Translations under genes and position numbers: made by a program
Source of the DNA: Micromonospora sp. Llam0
Lineage (GTDB): Bacteria > Actinomycetota > Actinomycetes > Mycobacteriales > Micromonosporaceae
Length of the DNA: 64,000 bases
Direction of reading: 5' to 3'
Assembly (NCBI RefSeq): GCF_003751085.1
Contig: NZ_RJJY01000001.1
Location: forward strand, 6,166,196-6,230,195
The notes under the pieces: model-generated
Seen by the model: the letters and a program-made list of their open reading frames with translations, nothing else
What the model was told of the DNA's origin: nothing
Database searches by the model: none
In this document: positions 1 to 8,310 of the stretch, one piece after another
Position numbering within the stretch: the first letter of the stretch is position 1
Layout: every line of letters starts with the position of its first letter

Positions 1-16
1 TACGCCAGGGGCGCCG

Positions 17-304
17 TCAACCGCGAACCCCGCTCAACTTCGAAGAGCCCCTTTGAGTGTCAGCTAGTGCTGACAATTCACCGCCGGCTCGGAGCGCAGA
101 ATCGAGACGCTGGGCAGCCTGCGCCGTTGGGCGCTTAGAGCCGTTTTCGAGCTCATGCAGATAGGACTTGCTGTAGAAGGTCGCCCTGGCGAGCTGACGC
201 AGCGACATATCGCGCTCGGTCCGCAATTGACCCAGTCGACGGGAGAAGTCCGAACCTTCTGACTCTGCCATCTCGACCATCCCTGATCGCCGGAAGATCA
301 GCAC
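17..304 (-). CDS. Small XRE-family DNA-binding protein
   Basis: This 95-residue protein is almost entirely a lambda-repressor/XRE helix-turn-helix, which covers about residues 23-78. The recognition-helix part reads YSKSYLHELENG and is typical of actinobacterial regulators. Relatives with this type of HTH usually continue for 300 residues or more into a TPR or DUF5753 domain, whereas this one stops after a short tail (DTQRGSSKLSGVRG), so it is either a natural mini-regulator or a truncated one. The start is uncertain: the GTG at 304 gives the longest form, and ATGs at 280 and 271 fit as well. No operator or partner gene is visible within the window. Confidence 0.7.
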   Translation of the reverse strand: MLIFRRSGMVEMAESEGSDFSRRLGQLRTERDMSLRQLARATFYSKSYLHELENGSKRPTAQAAQRLDSALRAGGELSALADTQRGSSKLSGVRG

Positions 305-496
305 CGCGTCAGCGAGACTTCGACGCTCACCGCTGACAACCGTACCGCAAAATGATGATCATCTTGTCGCTGCCGGATGTGACCGACGCGCTCGCATCCC
401 GCCGCAGCGCAGGAACGAGTGATGGTCTACCGCATCGCGTCCGAGGCGACGGCGTCGATCATGCCCCGATGCGGACATGCCCTCCGTGAAGGATGC

Positions 497-1747
497 TCAG
501 GACCCCGCACCCAGCAGGTCAGCCAGCACGGCCAGCTCCTGACTTACCGGCCGACGGCGACGGGCCAGGATCGTGGTGACGATGTCCCGGGCGTACCGCT
601 GATTCCGCAACCAGGTGGGCGACACCGCTCGGAGCCCGGACAGGATGCGCGTCGCTTCGACCAGGTCGCCGCGCTCAGCGTTGGCCCAGGCCCGGTCGAG
701 CTGGTGACGATTCCGGTTGTCCGACGTGGCCCGGCCACTGCTCGGCGGTACGCGTTCCGCCAACGCGAGCGCCGTGACCGGGTCGCCCGCCACGACCGAC
801 ATCTCGACCCGCTTCATCTCCACGGTCACTGGGCAGAAGGCACCCATGGTCACCGGCATACGGAGAGCCGCCTCCGCTGGAAGATGCTCGCCGATCCGGA
901 CCGCCGCCGCACCGGCGGCGTCGAGCATTTCTCCGGCGTCGTCGGCGCGACCATCGCGGATCGCCGCAGCCGACCCGCGCAACATGAGCCAGCCCCAGAC
1001 CGCGAGCCGGGTCGGGTCCGTACGTGAGAAGCGTGGCTCGATCGCGTCCGCCGTGGCGACAGCCAACCGCTCAGCCTCGTCGAACCGCCCCTGCCGGAGC
1101 AACAGCCAACACATCGTGGTGACAACCGACGCGGCGACCAGTTCGTCTCCGGACTCGTCCGCGACGTCGAGCGCGAGACTCAGCGCATGGTAGGCAAGAT
1201 CGAAGCGCCGGAGCTGGACCAACGCCGTCGCGGCGATCTGGTACGCCTGAGCAAGCTGCCCCGCGCCAGCGACTCGCTGATCACCGGCACTCGCGTCAAC
1301 AAGGCTGCGGGCTTCGCCGATCAGCACCGGCAACCGGGCCAGCACGCTGGCGTAATCGTCACCATGGTAGATCCGGTCGATCTCGGCAATCGACGCCTGC
1401 AGATCAGGCACCGTCGGCGGATTAACCGAGGAACTGTCGACGAGTCTTCCGTTGAGACCCCGTGCTGGAGTCAACGCCCGCCGTAGCAGGCCGACCGCGA
1501 TCTCGTCGTCATCGGTCCCGGCCCCGGCTGCCGGGCCAGTGGTGGCAGGGCTGACGAGTGCGGAGGTCGGCACGGCAAGCGCGGCGGCGATCGCCCGCAA
1601 GGTCGACATCCGTGGTGATCCCGGCTTGTTCTGCTCCAGCTTCTGGATTGTCTCGACCGCAAGCCCGGCGGCCTCCGCCGACTGCTCCTGGGTGAGCCCT
1701 CTGAGCCGACGTAGCCGCCCCACGTTGTCGCCCACCGTCGAACTCAT
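497..1747 (-). CDS. XRE-family regulator with TPR-like sensor domain
   Basis: The first 60 residues are an XRE helix-turn-helix (VGRLRRLRGLTQEQSAEAAG followed by VETIQKLEQ). The rest, about residues 110-410, is alanine- and leucine-rich helical sequence of the TPR kind, with repeated helix pairs such as the LAQAYQIAATALVQLRRFDLAYHAL segment region. Proteins of this architecture are common in Streptomyces and Micromonospora and are thought to bind DNA and sense a peptide or protein partner; the target here is unknown. The ATG at 1747 follows GGGAGG at a good distance. The gene lies alone on the minus strand and diverges from the interrupted small gene at 2033. Confidence 0.85.
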   Translation of the reverse strand: MSSTVGDNVGRLRRLRGLTQEQSAEAAGLAVETIQKLEQNKPGSPRMSTLRAIAAALAVPTSALVSPATTGPAAGAGTDDDEIAVGLLRRALTPARGLNGRLVDSSSVNPPTVPDLQASIAEIDRIYHGDDYASVLARLPVLIGEARSLVDASAGDQRVAGAGQLAQAYQIAATALVQLRRFDLAYHALSLALDVADESGDELVAASVVTTMCWLLLRQGRFDEAERLAVATADAIEPRFSRTDPTRLAVWGWLMLRGSAAAIRDGRADDAGEMLDAAGAAAVRIGEHLPAEAALRMPVTMGAFCPVTVEMKRVEMSVVAGDPVTALALAERVPPSSGRATSDNRNRHQLDRAWANAERGDLVEATRILSGLRAVSPTWLRNQRYARDIVTTILARRRRPVSQELAVLADLLGAGS

Positions 1748-2117
1748 CGAGCTGCCTCCCGAAACCGCGCCCGCCAGCAGGAAGCCGGCACCGCCGCATC
1801 GACCGCCGCCGCCAACCGTACCGCGAGGTAACGATCATTGCGGCGCATGGTCAACGCGTGGCCGGGGGTTCGAGTGGCCATCGGCCAAGGTGCGAGCCAT
1901 CCTTGCACCGGTACTGGGCGGGCACCCGGTTCGGCCGAGCAAGCTTGAGCAAGCTCTATTGAGGTTTGTAGCTGTGCCGTGCACACTCGGCCAAGGGGAA
2001 TTGCTCGGACCAACAGGACGAAAGATCGTGTCATGGCAGAGCTGCGGTTCATCGCGAAAGATCCCGACAGCCCGCAGGGCGGCTCGCCGACCGTGTGGGT
2101 TGACGACGAAGACGGCT

Positions 2118-2125
2118 CACTGATC
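2118..2125. repeat. Left target-site duplication of IS66
   Basis: CACTGATC directly abuts the left inverted repeat. The same 8 bases abut the right end at 4040-4047. An 8-bp duplication is the length known for the IS66 family. Confidence 0.95.
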
Positions 2126-4039
2126 GTAAGTAGTCCCAAGTCCCGTGGGTGACTGTGTGTAAGTCGGACAGTTGGTGCGTGGTCGGGCGGCTGTGATGGT
2201 GTTGGTTGGTGGCTGTGACGGTTTCGGTGGGTGCTGCGGTGGAGGCGGATGCTGACGCCGGGTTGCGGGATGTGCTGGCTCGGGTGGTGGAGGCCAACGA
2301 GCGGTGGGAGCGGTTGGCTGGGCAGTTGCGGGCCGAGGACGCTGAGTTGCGGGCGGAGAATGGGCGGCTTCGGGCGGAGAACGAGCGGTTGTCGGCGGAG
2401 CTGGCGGTGTTGCAGCGGCTGGTGTTCGGCCGTTCGTCGGAGCGGGTCCGGCCGTCGTCGCCGGTCGACGGTGACGGTGACGGCCAGGGTGGACATGGCG
2501 GTCAATCTGACGGGCGGCAGTCGGGGAAGGCGACGCGGCGGGGGCCGGGTGGCCGGGCCGGCCGTAGGGACTACTCGCACCTGCCGCGGGTGGAGGTGCT
2601 GTGGGACTTCACCGGGGGCGGGTACTGCTGCCCGGATTGTTCGTCGCCGTTCGAGGCGTTCGGTGATCACGCCTTCGAGCAGGTCGATTGGCGGGTGACG
2701 GTGCGGGTGGTGGTACACCGCCGCCGCCGGTACCGGCGGCGTTGCCGGTGTGCGGGAGCGAGGACGGTGACCGCACCCGGGCCGCCGAAAGCGGTCGGGA
2801 AGGGCCGGTTCGGTAACGGCTTCATCGCGATGCTGCTGGTCGAACGGTATGTGGCCGGGCGTTCCCAGAACTCCCTGATCGCCGGGCTGGCCCGTCACGG
2901 GGCTGACGTCAGCGGGTCGACGCTGGTCGGGACCTGCACGGCGGCCGGGGCGCTGCTCGCGCCGCTGCAAGAGGCGATCGTCGCCCGTAACCGTGATTCG
3001 TGGCATCTGCACGCTGATGAAACCTCGTGGCACGTGTTCACCCCCGATACCGGTGACGGGCCGGCCCGCTGGTGGCTGTGGGTGTTCATCGGCGCGGACA
3101 CCACCTGTTTCGTGATGGACCCGACCCGCGCCGGGGTGGTGCTGGCCCGGCACGCCGGGATCGACCCCGACACCGGGCAGTTGACCCCGCACGACGACGG
3201 CGGGCCGCGCGGGCTGGTCGTCTCCAGTGACTTCTACACCGTCTACGCCTCGGCCGGGCGTAGGACCGACGGTCTGACCAACCTGTACTGCTGGGCGCAC
3301 ATCCGCCGGTACTTCGTGCGCGCCGGGGACGCGAACCCGACCCAACTCGGGTACTGGACCCGCGACTGGCTGGACCGGATCAAGGCCCTCTACCACGCCC
3401 ACGACGAACTGACCGACGCGTGGAACGCGTCCACGGCCGCCACGCCCGGACGCGCCGCGACCGAAGCCGCCACGCGGCTGGCTGACGCGTACACCGCCTG
3501 GGACACCGCTCTGGACGCGATCGACACCGCCCGGCAGGCACAGATGGCCAGCCCCGGGCTGCAACAGCCGGCGAAGAAGGCCCTGGCCACCCTGGACCGA
3601 GAATGGGACGGCCTGACCGCCCACCGCGACCACCCCATGATCAGCCTGGACAACAACGCCAGCGAACGCGCGCTCCGCAGACCGGTCGTGACCCGCAAGA
3701 ACGCCTACGGCTCCCGCACCGACGACGCCGCCCGCCTCGCGGCCACCGTCTGGACCGTCACCGCGACCGCCGAACAGGCCGGCCTCAACCCGCTGACCTA
3801 CCTCACCGCCTACCTCGACGCCTGCGGCCACCACGGCGGCACACCATTGACCGGCCCGGACCTGGAACGATTCCTACCCTGGACCGCGTCTCCCGCCGAC
3901 CTGCACACCTGGGCCCAGCCACCACCGACCGGCTGACACCCACCACCACCACCACAACGGCGCCGTCACCACAACCGGCCGCGCCGGCCGTCGGTATGCC
4001 CACCTATCCGCGTCACCCACGAGACTTGGGACTACTTAC
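2126..4039 (+). mobile_element. Complete IS66-family insertion sequence (1,914 bp)
   Basis: The ends are inverted repeats of 28 bp, 2126-2153 and 4012-4039, which begin GTAAGTAGTCCCAAGTC and match at 27 of 28 positions (C/T at position 18). The element is flanked by a perfect 8-bp target duplication. It carries one long transposase gene and no separate orfA/orfB genes, so it resembles the single-gene ISBst12 subgroup of IS66. With intact ends, duplication and transposase it looks capable of movement. Confidence 0.95.
2206..3936 (+). CDS. IS66-family transposase
   Basis: This 576-residue DDE transposase moves the surrounding IS66 element. An N-terminal leucine-zipper-like coiled coil (about residues 45-80, repeats of LRAE) is followed by a basic linker and a zinc-finger-like stretch with CCPDC near residue 145. 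The catalytic triad can be placed at D271 (HADETSW), D342 (SDFYTVY) and E487 (NNASERALR), all in the expected sequence contexts, so the enzyme looks intact. The start may be TTG 2206 or the GTGs at 2209 or 2215. Length and domain order fit full-length IS66 transposases. Confidence 0.95.
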   Translation: MVAVTVSVGAAVEADADAGLRDVLARVVEANERWERLAGQLRAEDAELRAENGRLRAENERLSAELAVLQRLVFGRSSERVRPSSPVDGDGDGQGGHGGQSDGRQSGKATRRGPGGRAGRRDYSHLPRVEVLWDFTGGGYCCPDCSSPFEAFGDHAFEQVDWRVTVRVVVHRRRRYRRRCRCAGARTVTAPGPPKAVGKGRFGNGFIAMLLVERYVAGRSQNSLIAGLARHGADVSGSTLVGTCTAAGALLAPLQEAIVARNRDSWHLHADETSWHVFTPDTGDGPARWWLWVFIGADTTCFVMDPTRAGVVLARHAGIDPDTGQLTPHDDGGPRGLVVSSDFYTVYASAGRRTDGLTNLYCWAHIRRYFVRAGDANPTQLGYWTRDWLDRIKALYHAHDELTDAWNASTAATPGRAATEAATRLADAYTAWDTALDAIDTARQAQMASPGLQQPAKKALATLDREWDGLTAHRDHPMISLDNNASERALRRPVVTRKNAYGSRTDDAARLAATVWTVTATAEQAGLNPLTYLTAYLDACGHHGGTPLTGPDLERFLPWTASPADLHTWAQPPPTG

Positions 4040-4047
4040 CACTGATC
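4040..4047. repeat. Right target-site duplication of IS66
   Basis: CACTGATC, identical to 2118-2125, follows the right inverted repeat. The reading frame of the interrupted small gene resumes at 4048. Confidence 0.95.
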
Positions 4048-4171
4048 GTGCAAGGCTGGCGCATCGACGACGCGACCATGAGCCAGGTTCAGGCGACCGG
4101 CCCGGTACCGGCGCATGAGACCGTGGTCCGCATCCCGGCGCGACTGCTTCCGCACTTGAAGGGAGTCACGG

Positions 4172-4672
4172 GTGGCGATCCTGCCGCAGCTGTTTAAGAG
4201 AGCGGTCCGCTCGGCTATCCACCTGGAGATGCGCGATGGTTACGAGCCGGACGATCCCGACTGGCTCAATTGGCGTGACGGAAACCGCTTCGATCCGGCG
4301 GACCGTTGGAACGAGTGGTTCACGATGATGAGTGAGACCACGGCGCGGGGCGTCGAGGTCCGGCGTGCCCGCATCGTCTCTGAGCCGGTCACGGACTACG
4401 TCCGGTACGAATACGACGTGACGGAGCCGTTCAACATCGCCAGCGGCGAAGAGGTCCGATGGCTACCCCGTAGTCGCGCAGTAGGGCTGCTCGTTCCGGC
4501 GGTAGACTTCTGGATCTTCGACAAGGCCGTTGTCGTGATCAACCACTTTGACGGCTATGGCGGCAAACTGCGCCATCAGCAGCTGGACGACACAGCGCTT
4601 GCGGCGCGGTACTCGCTGGCGTTCGAGGACATCTGGGATCGCGCTACCCCGCACGCGCAGTACGCGATCTAG
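4172..4672 (+). CDS. DUF6879 family protein
   Basis: This 166-residue protein resembles the DUF6879 family of actinomycetes. Features seen are the N-terminal FKRAVRSAIHLEMRDGY segment, WFTMMSETTARGVEVRRARIVSEP in the middle and a W/F-rich core (DFWIFDKAVVVINHFDG). Family members sit in clusters with an XRE-DUF5753 regulator and a small acidic protein, as here, and have no established biochemical role. The GTG start overlaps the 3' end of the interrupted 80-codon gene by 26 bases. The IS66 insertion upstream has probably separated it from its native promoter. The family assignment is from memory of conserved patterns. Confidence 0.75.
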   Translation: MAILPQLFKRAVRSAIHLEMRDGYEPDDPDWLNWRDGNRFDPADRWNEWFTMMSETTARGVEVRRARIVSEPVTDYVRYEYDVTEPFNIASGEEVRWLPRSRAVGLLVPAVDFWIFDKAVVVINHFDGYGGKLRHQQLDDTALAARYSLAFEDIWDRATPHAQYAI

Positions 4673-4680
4673 CGCATCGC

Positions 4681-5040
4681 ATGCCTACTCCATATTCCGC
4701 CGCGCAGGAAGCTCGCGCAGCGCTCGCCAATCGGCTCCGAGAGATCCGCAACCGGGCGGGCCTCTCGGGCCGTGAACTAGCCAGCCTTGCGAAGTGGCAC
4801 GAGAGCAAAGTCAGCAAGATCGAGCACGCGAAGCAACCGCCATCCGTGTACGACATCAAGGCGTGGTGTCTGCATTGCGGTGCAGGTGACTCGGTCGCCG
4901 AGGAACTTGTCGCGGCGCTGCACGCGGCCGAGGGCATGTGGACCGAGTGGCAGCGCATGGAGCAAGGCGGCCTGCGTCAAGCGCAAGAGTTCGTGACGCC
5001 GATCTACGAAGGGTGCGGCTCTTCTGGAGTGAGGCGGTGA
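4681..5040 (+). pseudogene. XRE-DUF5753 regulator truncated by ISKra4
   Basis: The native part runs from 4681 to about 5010: an XRE helix-turn-helix (LREIRNRAGLSGRELASLAK, then ESKVSKIEH) and the start of the linker to the effector domain (ALHAAEGMWTEWQRMEQGGLRQ). Regulators of this type are about 280 residues with a C-terminal DUF5753 domain, which is missing. The last codons come from the left inverted repeat of the ISKra4 element at 5011. I could not find the rest of the domain to the right of the element at 6696 in any frame, so a deletion probably accompanied or followed the insertion. Confidence 0.8.
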
Positions 5041-6695
5041 TTGCCTATGGTCGCGGAGTGGTTGCGGGGAGTGGTCGCGGGGGTGTTTGGGTCGGTTGGA
5101 AGGTTGAAGGGCTCCTTCTCGTAGGTTGATGGGTGGTCTAGATCCACAACCGAAGAAGGAGCCCGGGTGTCAGGGTACGTGGTGGCGGGGGCGTTCGACC
5201 GGTCGCGGGAGTGTTTCGAGGAGTTGGTGGAGGGGTTGGCCGGCTCGGACAGTGACGGGTTGACGCACGCCGAGTTGGAGGACCGCCTCGCGGTGCGGGG
5301 TCGTGAGCTGCTGCGGTTGTTGTTGCAGGACCATGTGGATCTGCGGGCGGCGCGGGAGGTGCGCCGGGAACGGGTGGTCGGTGCCGATGAGGTGGTCCGT
5401 TCCCGGGTGGAGGTGGGGCATGGTCGGGGGCTGGGCACGGTGTTCGGTGCGGTGACGGTGACCAGGATGGCGTACCGGGCGTCGGGAGTGGCCAACCTGT
5501 ATCCGGCGGACGCGGTGTTGAACCTGCCGGTGGAGAGGCATTCGCACGGGCTGCGCCGGTTGGCGGCGGTGGAGTCGGTACGGGGATCGTTCGACGACGC
5601 GGTCGCCGCGATCGACCGGTCGTGCGGGGTGGGTGTGGGGAAACGGCAGGTGCAGGAGTTGGCGGTGGCCGCCGCTGTGGACGTGGCCGCGTTCTACGAC
5701 ACCCGATCGCACCGGCCGGTCGGCGATGGCTGGCTGCTGGTGCTGTCGTTCGACGGTAAGGGTGTCGTGATGATCCCGTCCGCGTTACGGGACGCCACCG
5801 CGAAGGCCGCCGCCCGGACAGGCCGTAGGTTGACCACCCGGCTGTCGCCGGGAGAGAAACGTGGCCGTAAACGGATGGCGGAGTTGGCGGTGGTCTACGA
5901 CGCGGCGCCGGTGCCGCGTACCCCGTCCGAGATCATCACCGGTGACGACGGCCGGCGTCGGCGGGGTCCGGTCGCCCAGGCCAGGTGGTTGACGGCGTCC
6001 GTGGTCGACGACATCGCCCCGGTCGTCGCCGCCGGGTTCGACGAGGCGTGTCGCCGTGACCCGCGGCAGGCGCGGACCTGGGTCGTGCTCGTTGACGGTA
6101 ACCGTGCCCAGATCGACGCGGTCCGGGCCGAGGCGGACCGCCGCCAGGTGAAGGTCCACATCGTGCTGGACTTCGTCCACGTGCTCGAGTACGTGTGGAA
6201 AGCGGCGTGGGCGTTCTTCTACACCGGTGACCCCGCCGCCGAGGCGTGGGTCGGCGAGCAGGCGGTCAAGATCCTGTCCGGCAAGGCCGGGCAGGTCGCG
6301 GCCGGGATCCGTCGGCGGGCCACCCGGTACGGATACTCGGCCAGGGAACGCGCCGGCGCCGACGAGTGCGCCGACTACCTGACCCGCCACCAGCCCTACC
6401 TGGACTACCACACCGCGTTGGCTGCGGGGTGGCCGATCGCCACCGGCGTGATCGAGGGCGCCTGCCGGCATCTGGTCAAGGACCGCATGGACATCACCGG
6501 CGCCCGCTGGGGACTGGACACCGCCGAAGCCATCCTCAAGCTACGCGCCGTATCCGCCAACGGCGACTTCAACGCCTACTGGGCCTTCCACCTGCAACAA
6601 GAACACCAACGCATACACCAGAACAGATACCAGCAACAACGGGAGGGCTACACCCTCGCCGGATGACCAGCCATCACTCCAAAAGAGCCGCACCC
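5011..6695 (+). mobile_element. Complete ISKra4-family insertion sequence (about 1,685 bp)
   Basis: The ends are inverted repeats starting GGGTGCGGCTCTT at 5011 and, on the other strand, GGGTGCGGCTCTT ending at 6695. They match at about 21 of the first 22 bases. The element carries one intact transposase gene. No convincing target duplication is visible; the flanks share only AA. It is inserted in an XRE-type regulator gene. Confidence 0.85.
5167..6666 (+). CDS. ISKra4-family transposase
   Basis: This 499-residue protein matches the ISKra4 transposase pattern: an acidic residue in LVLSFDGKGVVM (near residue 200), WVVLVDGNRAQID and HIVLDFVHVLEYVWKA in the catalytic core, and GVIEGACRHLVKDRMDITGARW near the C-terminus. 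GTG 5167 follows AAGGAG by five bases. The open reading frame is uninterrupted and of normal length, so the element is probably active. Confidence 0.93.
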   Translation: MSGYVVAGAFDRSRECFEELVEGLAGSDSDGLTHAELEDRLAVRGRELLRLLLQDHVDLRAAREVRRERVVGADEVVRSRVEVGHGRGLGTVFGAVTVTRMAYRASGVANLYPADAVLNLPVERHSHGLRRLAAVESVRGSFDDAVAAIDRSCGVGVGKRQVQELAVAAAVDVAAFYDTRSHRPVGDGWLLVLSFDGKGVVMIPSALRDATAKAAARTGRRLTTRLSPGEKRGRKRMAELAVVYDAAPVPRTPSEIITGDDGRRRRGPVAQARWLTASVVDDIAPVVAAGFDEACRRDPRQARTWVVLVDGNRAQIDAVRAEADRRQVKVHIVLDFVHVLEYVWKAAWAFFYTGDPAAEAWVGEQAVKILSGKAGQVAAGIRRRATRYGYSARERAGADECADYLTRHQPYLDYHTALAAGWPIATGVIEGACRHLVKDRMDITGARWGLDTAEAILKLRAVSANGDFNAYWAFHLQQEHQRIHQNRYQQQREGYTLAG

Positions 6696-6902
6696 AACCG
6701 TGAAACCGTGATAGCTAGGCGACGTGATTGAGGTCGGAGAGCAGGACCACATGTCCGGCCGATATGTGCCGGCCGGTGCCGGCCGCTCGCCTGGCCATGG
6801 GCGTTCCGAGACAATGCGACACGTAACGACAGGATCGACTCTCGCCCTCACAAGCCAGCCACGACCCTCCACTACATCCCTTGAATAGAAACGCAAGGAG
6901 CG

Positions 6903-7223
6903 ATGATGCCCACCCCGGTCATCGACCCGACCGAGCGCCACCCCGACGACATCGCCGACGCCACGGCGTACCGATCTGCCGACCCCGTCTGGGTGTGGCC
7001 GCCGCGCGCTGAGCAGTGGCGACCCGGCGTCGTCGACACCAACTCACACCTCGCGCTGCTCGTGAGATACCAACTGCCTGGCGGAGGAACCAGCGTCGAC
7101 TCCCTCCTCCCGCGCAACGTCATGGCCCGAGCCGAGCCTGCAGACGTTGACGGCACCGACAGCCTTCCGATCCGGCCACGCAACCTCGGCCCTATACCCA
7201 TGCGATCCGCAGCTTCAGCGTAA
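6903..7223 (+). CDS. Hypothetical protein
   Basis: This 106-residue protein has no domain I recognise. The start is well supported: AAGGAG lies 4-5 bases before the ATG pair at 6903/6906. Codon use is less GC-extreme than in the core genes, as in the rest of this island. It contains VWVWPPRAEQWRPGVVDTNS and LALLVRYQLPGGG, which suggests a small soluble protein. The next gene at 7253 reads the same way, so the two may be one transcript. Confidence 0.55.
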   Translation: MMPTPVIDPTERHPDDIADATAYRSADPVWVWPPRAEQWRPGVVDTNSHLALLVRYQLPGGGTSVDSLLPRNVMARAEPADVDGTDSLPIRPRNLGPIPMRSAASA

Positions 7224-7252
7224 ACAGCGATCTCCGACACGAAAGGACGACT

Positions 7253-7624
7253 GTGGACAACCATCCTCGAGTAGCGCTCGATATCATCGAGGACCCGCAC
7301 CCGGACTGGTGCGAATTGACCGAGTGCACTGCTGGCGGGCCAAGTGAGTTCCACCCCGAGTTGTCACCGCCGGCCCACTGGGGTCGCCGCTACGCTTGCA
7401 ACCCGCAACCGGGGCGGTACCCGACTGAAGTGACCCTCCAACTCGTTCGATTTGTCGATGACCCGCCGCGAACCGATTTCGTTCGTATCGAGTTGGGGAG
7501 TTTCGAGGAGAGGCGGTCGCACTACGTACGCCTCGTCCAGGGCGAGATGATGCGCGACGCTCTCACCACCGTCCTCGCTCAGGCGCGCGCCACTAACCCG
7601 GCGAGAACAACGTCTGTCGGGTAG
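7253..7624 (+). CDS. Small DUF6907-like protein
   Basis: This is a 123-residue protein starting at GTG 7253 behind GAAAGGA. It contains the P-x-W-C pattern (HPDWCELTECTAGG) followed by a run of beta strands (EVTLQLVRFVDD, TDFVRIELGSFEERRSHYVRL) and a C-terminal helix. This order resembles the DUF6907 group of small actinomycete proteins, often found near mobile elements, whose function is unknown. The match is by pattern only. The downstream gene at 7770 converges on it. Confidence 0.6.
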   Translation: MDNHPRVALDIIEDPHPDWCELTECTAGGPSEFHPELSPPAHWGRRYACNPQPGRYPTEVTLQLVRFVDDPPRTDFVRIELGSFEERRSHYVRLVQGEMMRDALTTVLAQARATNPARTTSVG

Positions 7625-7769
7625 AAATCCTCCGGTGCATAAGAGTCGATCGAGACACCTGCCGCCGAGCCGGCGTACCCGACACGCCTGTCCCCTACCC
7701 GTCGGCAGCCTGTCCGACGACGACCGGTCGTGGGCGGAGCGAGCCGCAGGCACTTTGGTTGCGTAGCGG

Positions 7770-8009
7770 TCAGTCCGGCGCACTGTTGACGTAGACGCCT
7801 CGGCCTTGGTGGCCTTGAAGGACGCCGCGTTCCTGGAGACGGGCGAGGGCTTGGCGGACGGTGGGTGCTGAACATTCGTACTGTTCGCGGAGTTCCGAAG
7901 TGGATGGGATCTTGTCGCCGGGTTTGAGGTCGCCGGTGGCGATGGCGGTCTCGATGTCGCGCATGATCCGCCGGAAGACCGGCTCAGCGGGCTGGGAGGG
8001 GGTCGGCAC
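7770..8009 (-). CDS. Small GntR-family repressor
   Basis: A 79-residue protein that is only a GntR winged helix-turn-helix: PVFRRIMRDIETAIATGDLKPG, then PSTSELREQYECSAPTVRQAL and a wing ending GRGVYVN. It lacks the usual effector-binding domain. The GTG at 8009 is preferred over the longer form because AGGAG lies six bases before it. Mini-GntR proteins of this kind act as repressors in actinomycete integrative elements and near xenobiotic operons. Three copies of an AAGTAAG-type motif in the divergent intergenic region are likely operators. Confidence 0.85.
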   Translation of the reverse strand: MPTPSQPAEPVFRRIMRDIETAIATGDLKPGDKIPSTSELREQYECSAPTVRQALARLQERGVLQGHQGRGVYVNSAPD

Positions 8010-8058
8010 GGCAGGCTCCTCGCGTAGGTGAAGCCATCGCATCACGCCCTGACCTGTG

Positions 8059-8070
8059 TTGGCAAGTAAG
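8059..8070 (+). promoter_or_regulatory. Candidate GntR operator 1
   Basis: TTGGCAAGTAAG is related to the two 13-bp sites at 8095 and 8288. It lies 50 bases upstream of the GntR start codon, where autorepression would be expected. Confidence 0.45.
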
Positions 8071-8094
8071 TCAAGTGCTCCCGTGTCGACTTGT

Positions 8095-8107
8095 CTTACT
8101 TAGCAAT
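8095..8107 (-). promoter_or_regulatory. Candidate GntR operator 2
   Basis: CTTACTTAGCAAT is the exact reverse complement of the site at 8288-8300. It lies between the divergent GntR gene and the lipoprotein gene. Confidence 0.5.
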
Positions 8108-8172
8108 CTAGGTTTTCGGTCTGGTTAGAGGTGCCTCCTCGCGTAGGGGCTGAGGCGGGACACCTCTGCCAG

Positions 8173-8227
8173 GGCCTGCCCTCCTGCACCTGGGCGTCCC
8201 CCGTCGTCGAGGACGGGAGGGCAGGCC
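8173..8227 (+). other. Long stem-loop in divergent intergenic region
   Basis: The arms GGCCTGCCCTCC (8173-8184) and GGAGGGCAGGCC (8216-8227) pair perfectly over 12 bp, and an inner CGTCC/GGACG stem adds to it. It lies between the GntR gene and the lipoprotein gene and would be in the leader of the latter. I compared it by eye with the TPP riboswitch, because the downstream gene is of the NMT1/THI5 type, and did not find the conserved motifs. Confidence 0.4.
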
Positions 8228-8287
8228 ATCCCACTCTGCCCTGCTGCGGCTTCCTGATGTCCGCGCCCTTCGTTCATCCCGACACGT

Positions 8288-8300
8288 ATTGCTAAGTAAG
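8288..8300 (+). promoter_or_regulatory. Candidate GntR operator 3
   Basis: ATTGCTAAGTAAG is an exact 13-bp inverted copy of 8095-8107. It ends ten bases before the ATG of the lipoprotein gene at 8311, where a bound repressor would block transcription or initiation. Confidence 0.5.
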
Positions 8301-8310
8301 CGAGGTCTTG

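Larger units (their letters stand above)
2033..4197 (+). pseudogene. 80-codon small gene upstream of DUF6879, split by IS66
   Basis: Removing the IS66 element (2126-4039) and one copy of its 8-bp target duplication joins 2033-2125 (31 codons from ATG, beginning MAELRFIAKDPDSPQGG) to 4048-4197 (49 codons ending LKGVTGGDPAAAV and a TAA) in one reading frame. The rebuilt protein is 80 residues and acidic in its first half. Its stop lies 24 bases inside the start of the DUF6879 gene, so the two were translationally coupled. Small proteins in this position before DUF6879 and an XRE regulator are common in actinomycetes, with no known function. The exact restoration of the frame shows that the insertion is recent. 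Confidence 0.85.

Noticed and set aside
1744..3834. A 696-codon minus-strand open frame across the IS66 transposase
   Set aside because: It is antisense to an intact transposase with its catalytic triad in the right places. High third-position GC produces such frames. The protein is Gly/Arg/Pro-rich without motifs.
5011..6695. Target duplication of the ISKra4 element
   Set aside because: Only AA is shared by the flanks, which is too short to claim, and the right flank does not continue the interrupted gene.
8110..8260. TPP riboswitch upstream of the NMT1/THI5-like gene
   Set aside because: GGGGCTGAGG looks like the start of a THI box, but the required CTGAGA and ACCTGATC...GATAATGCCAGCG-type segments are absent.
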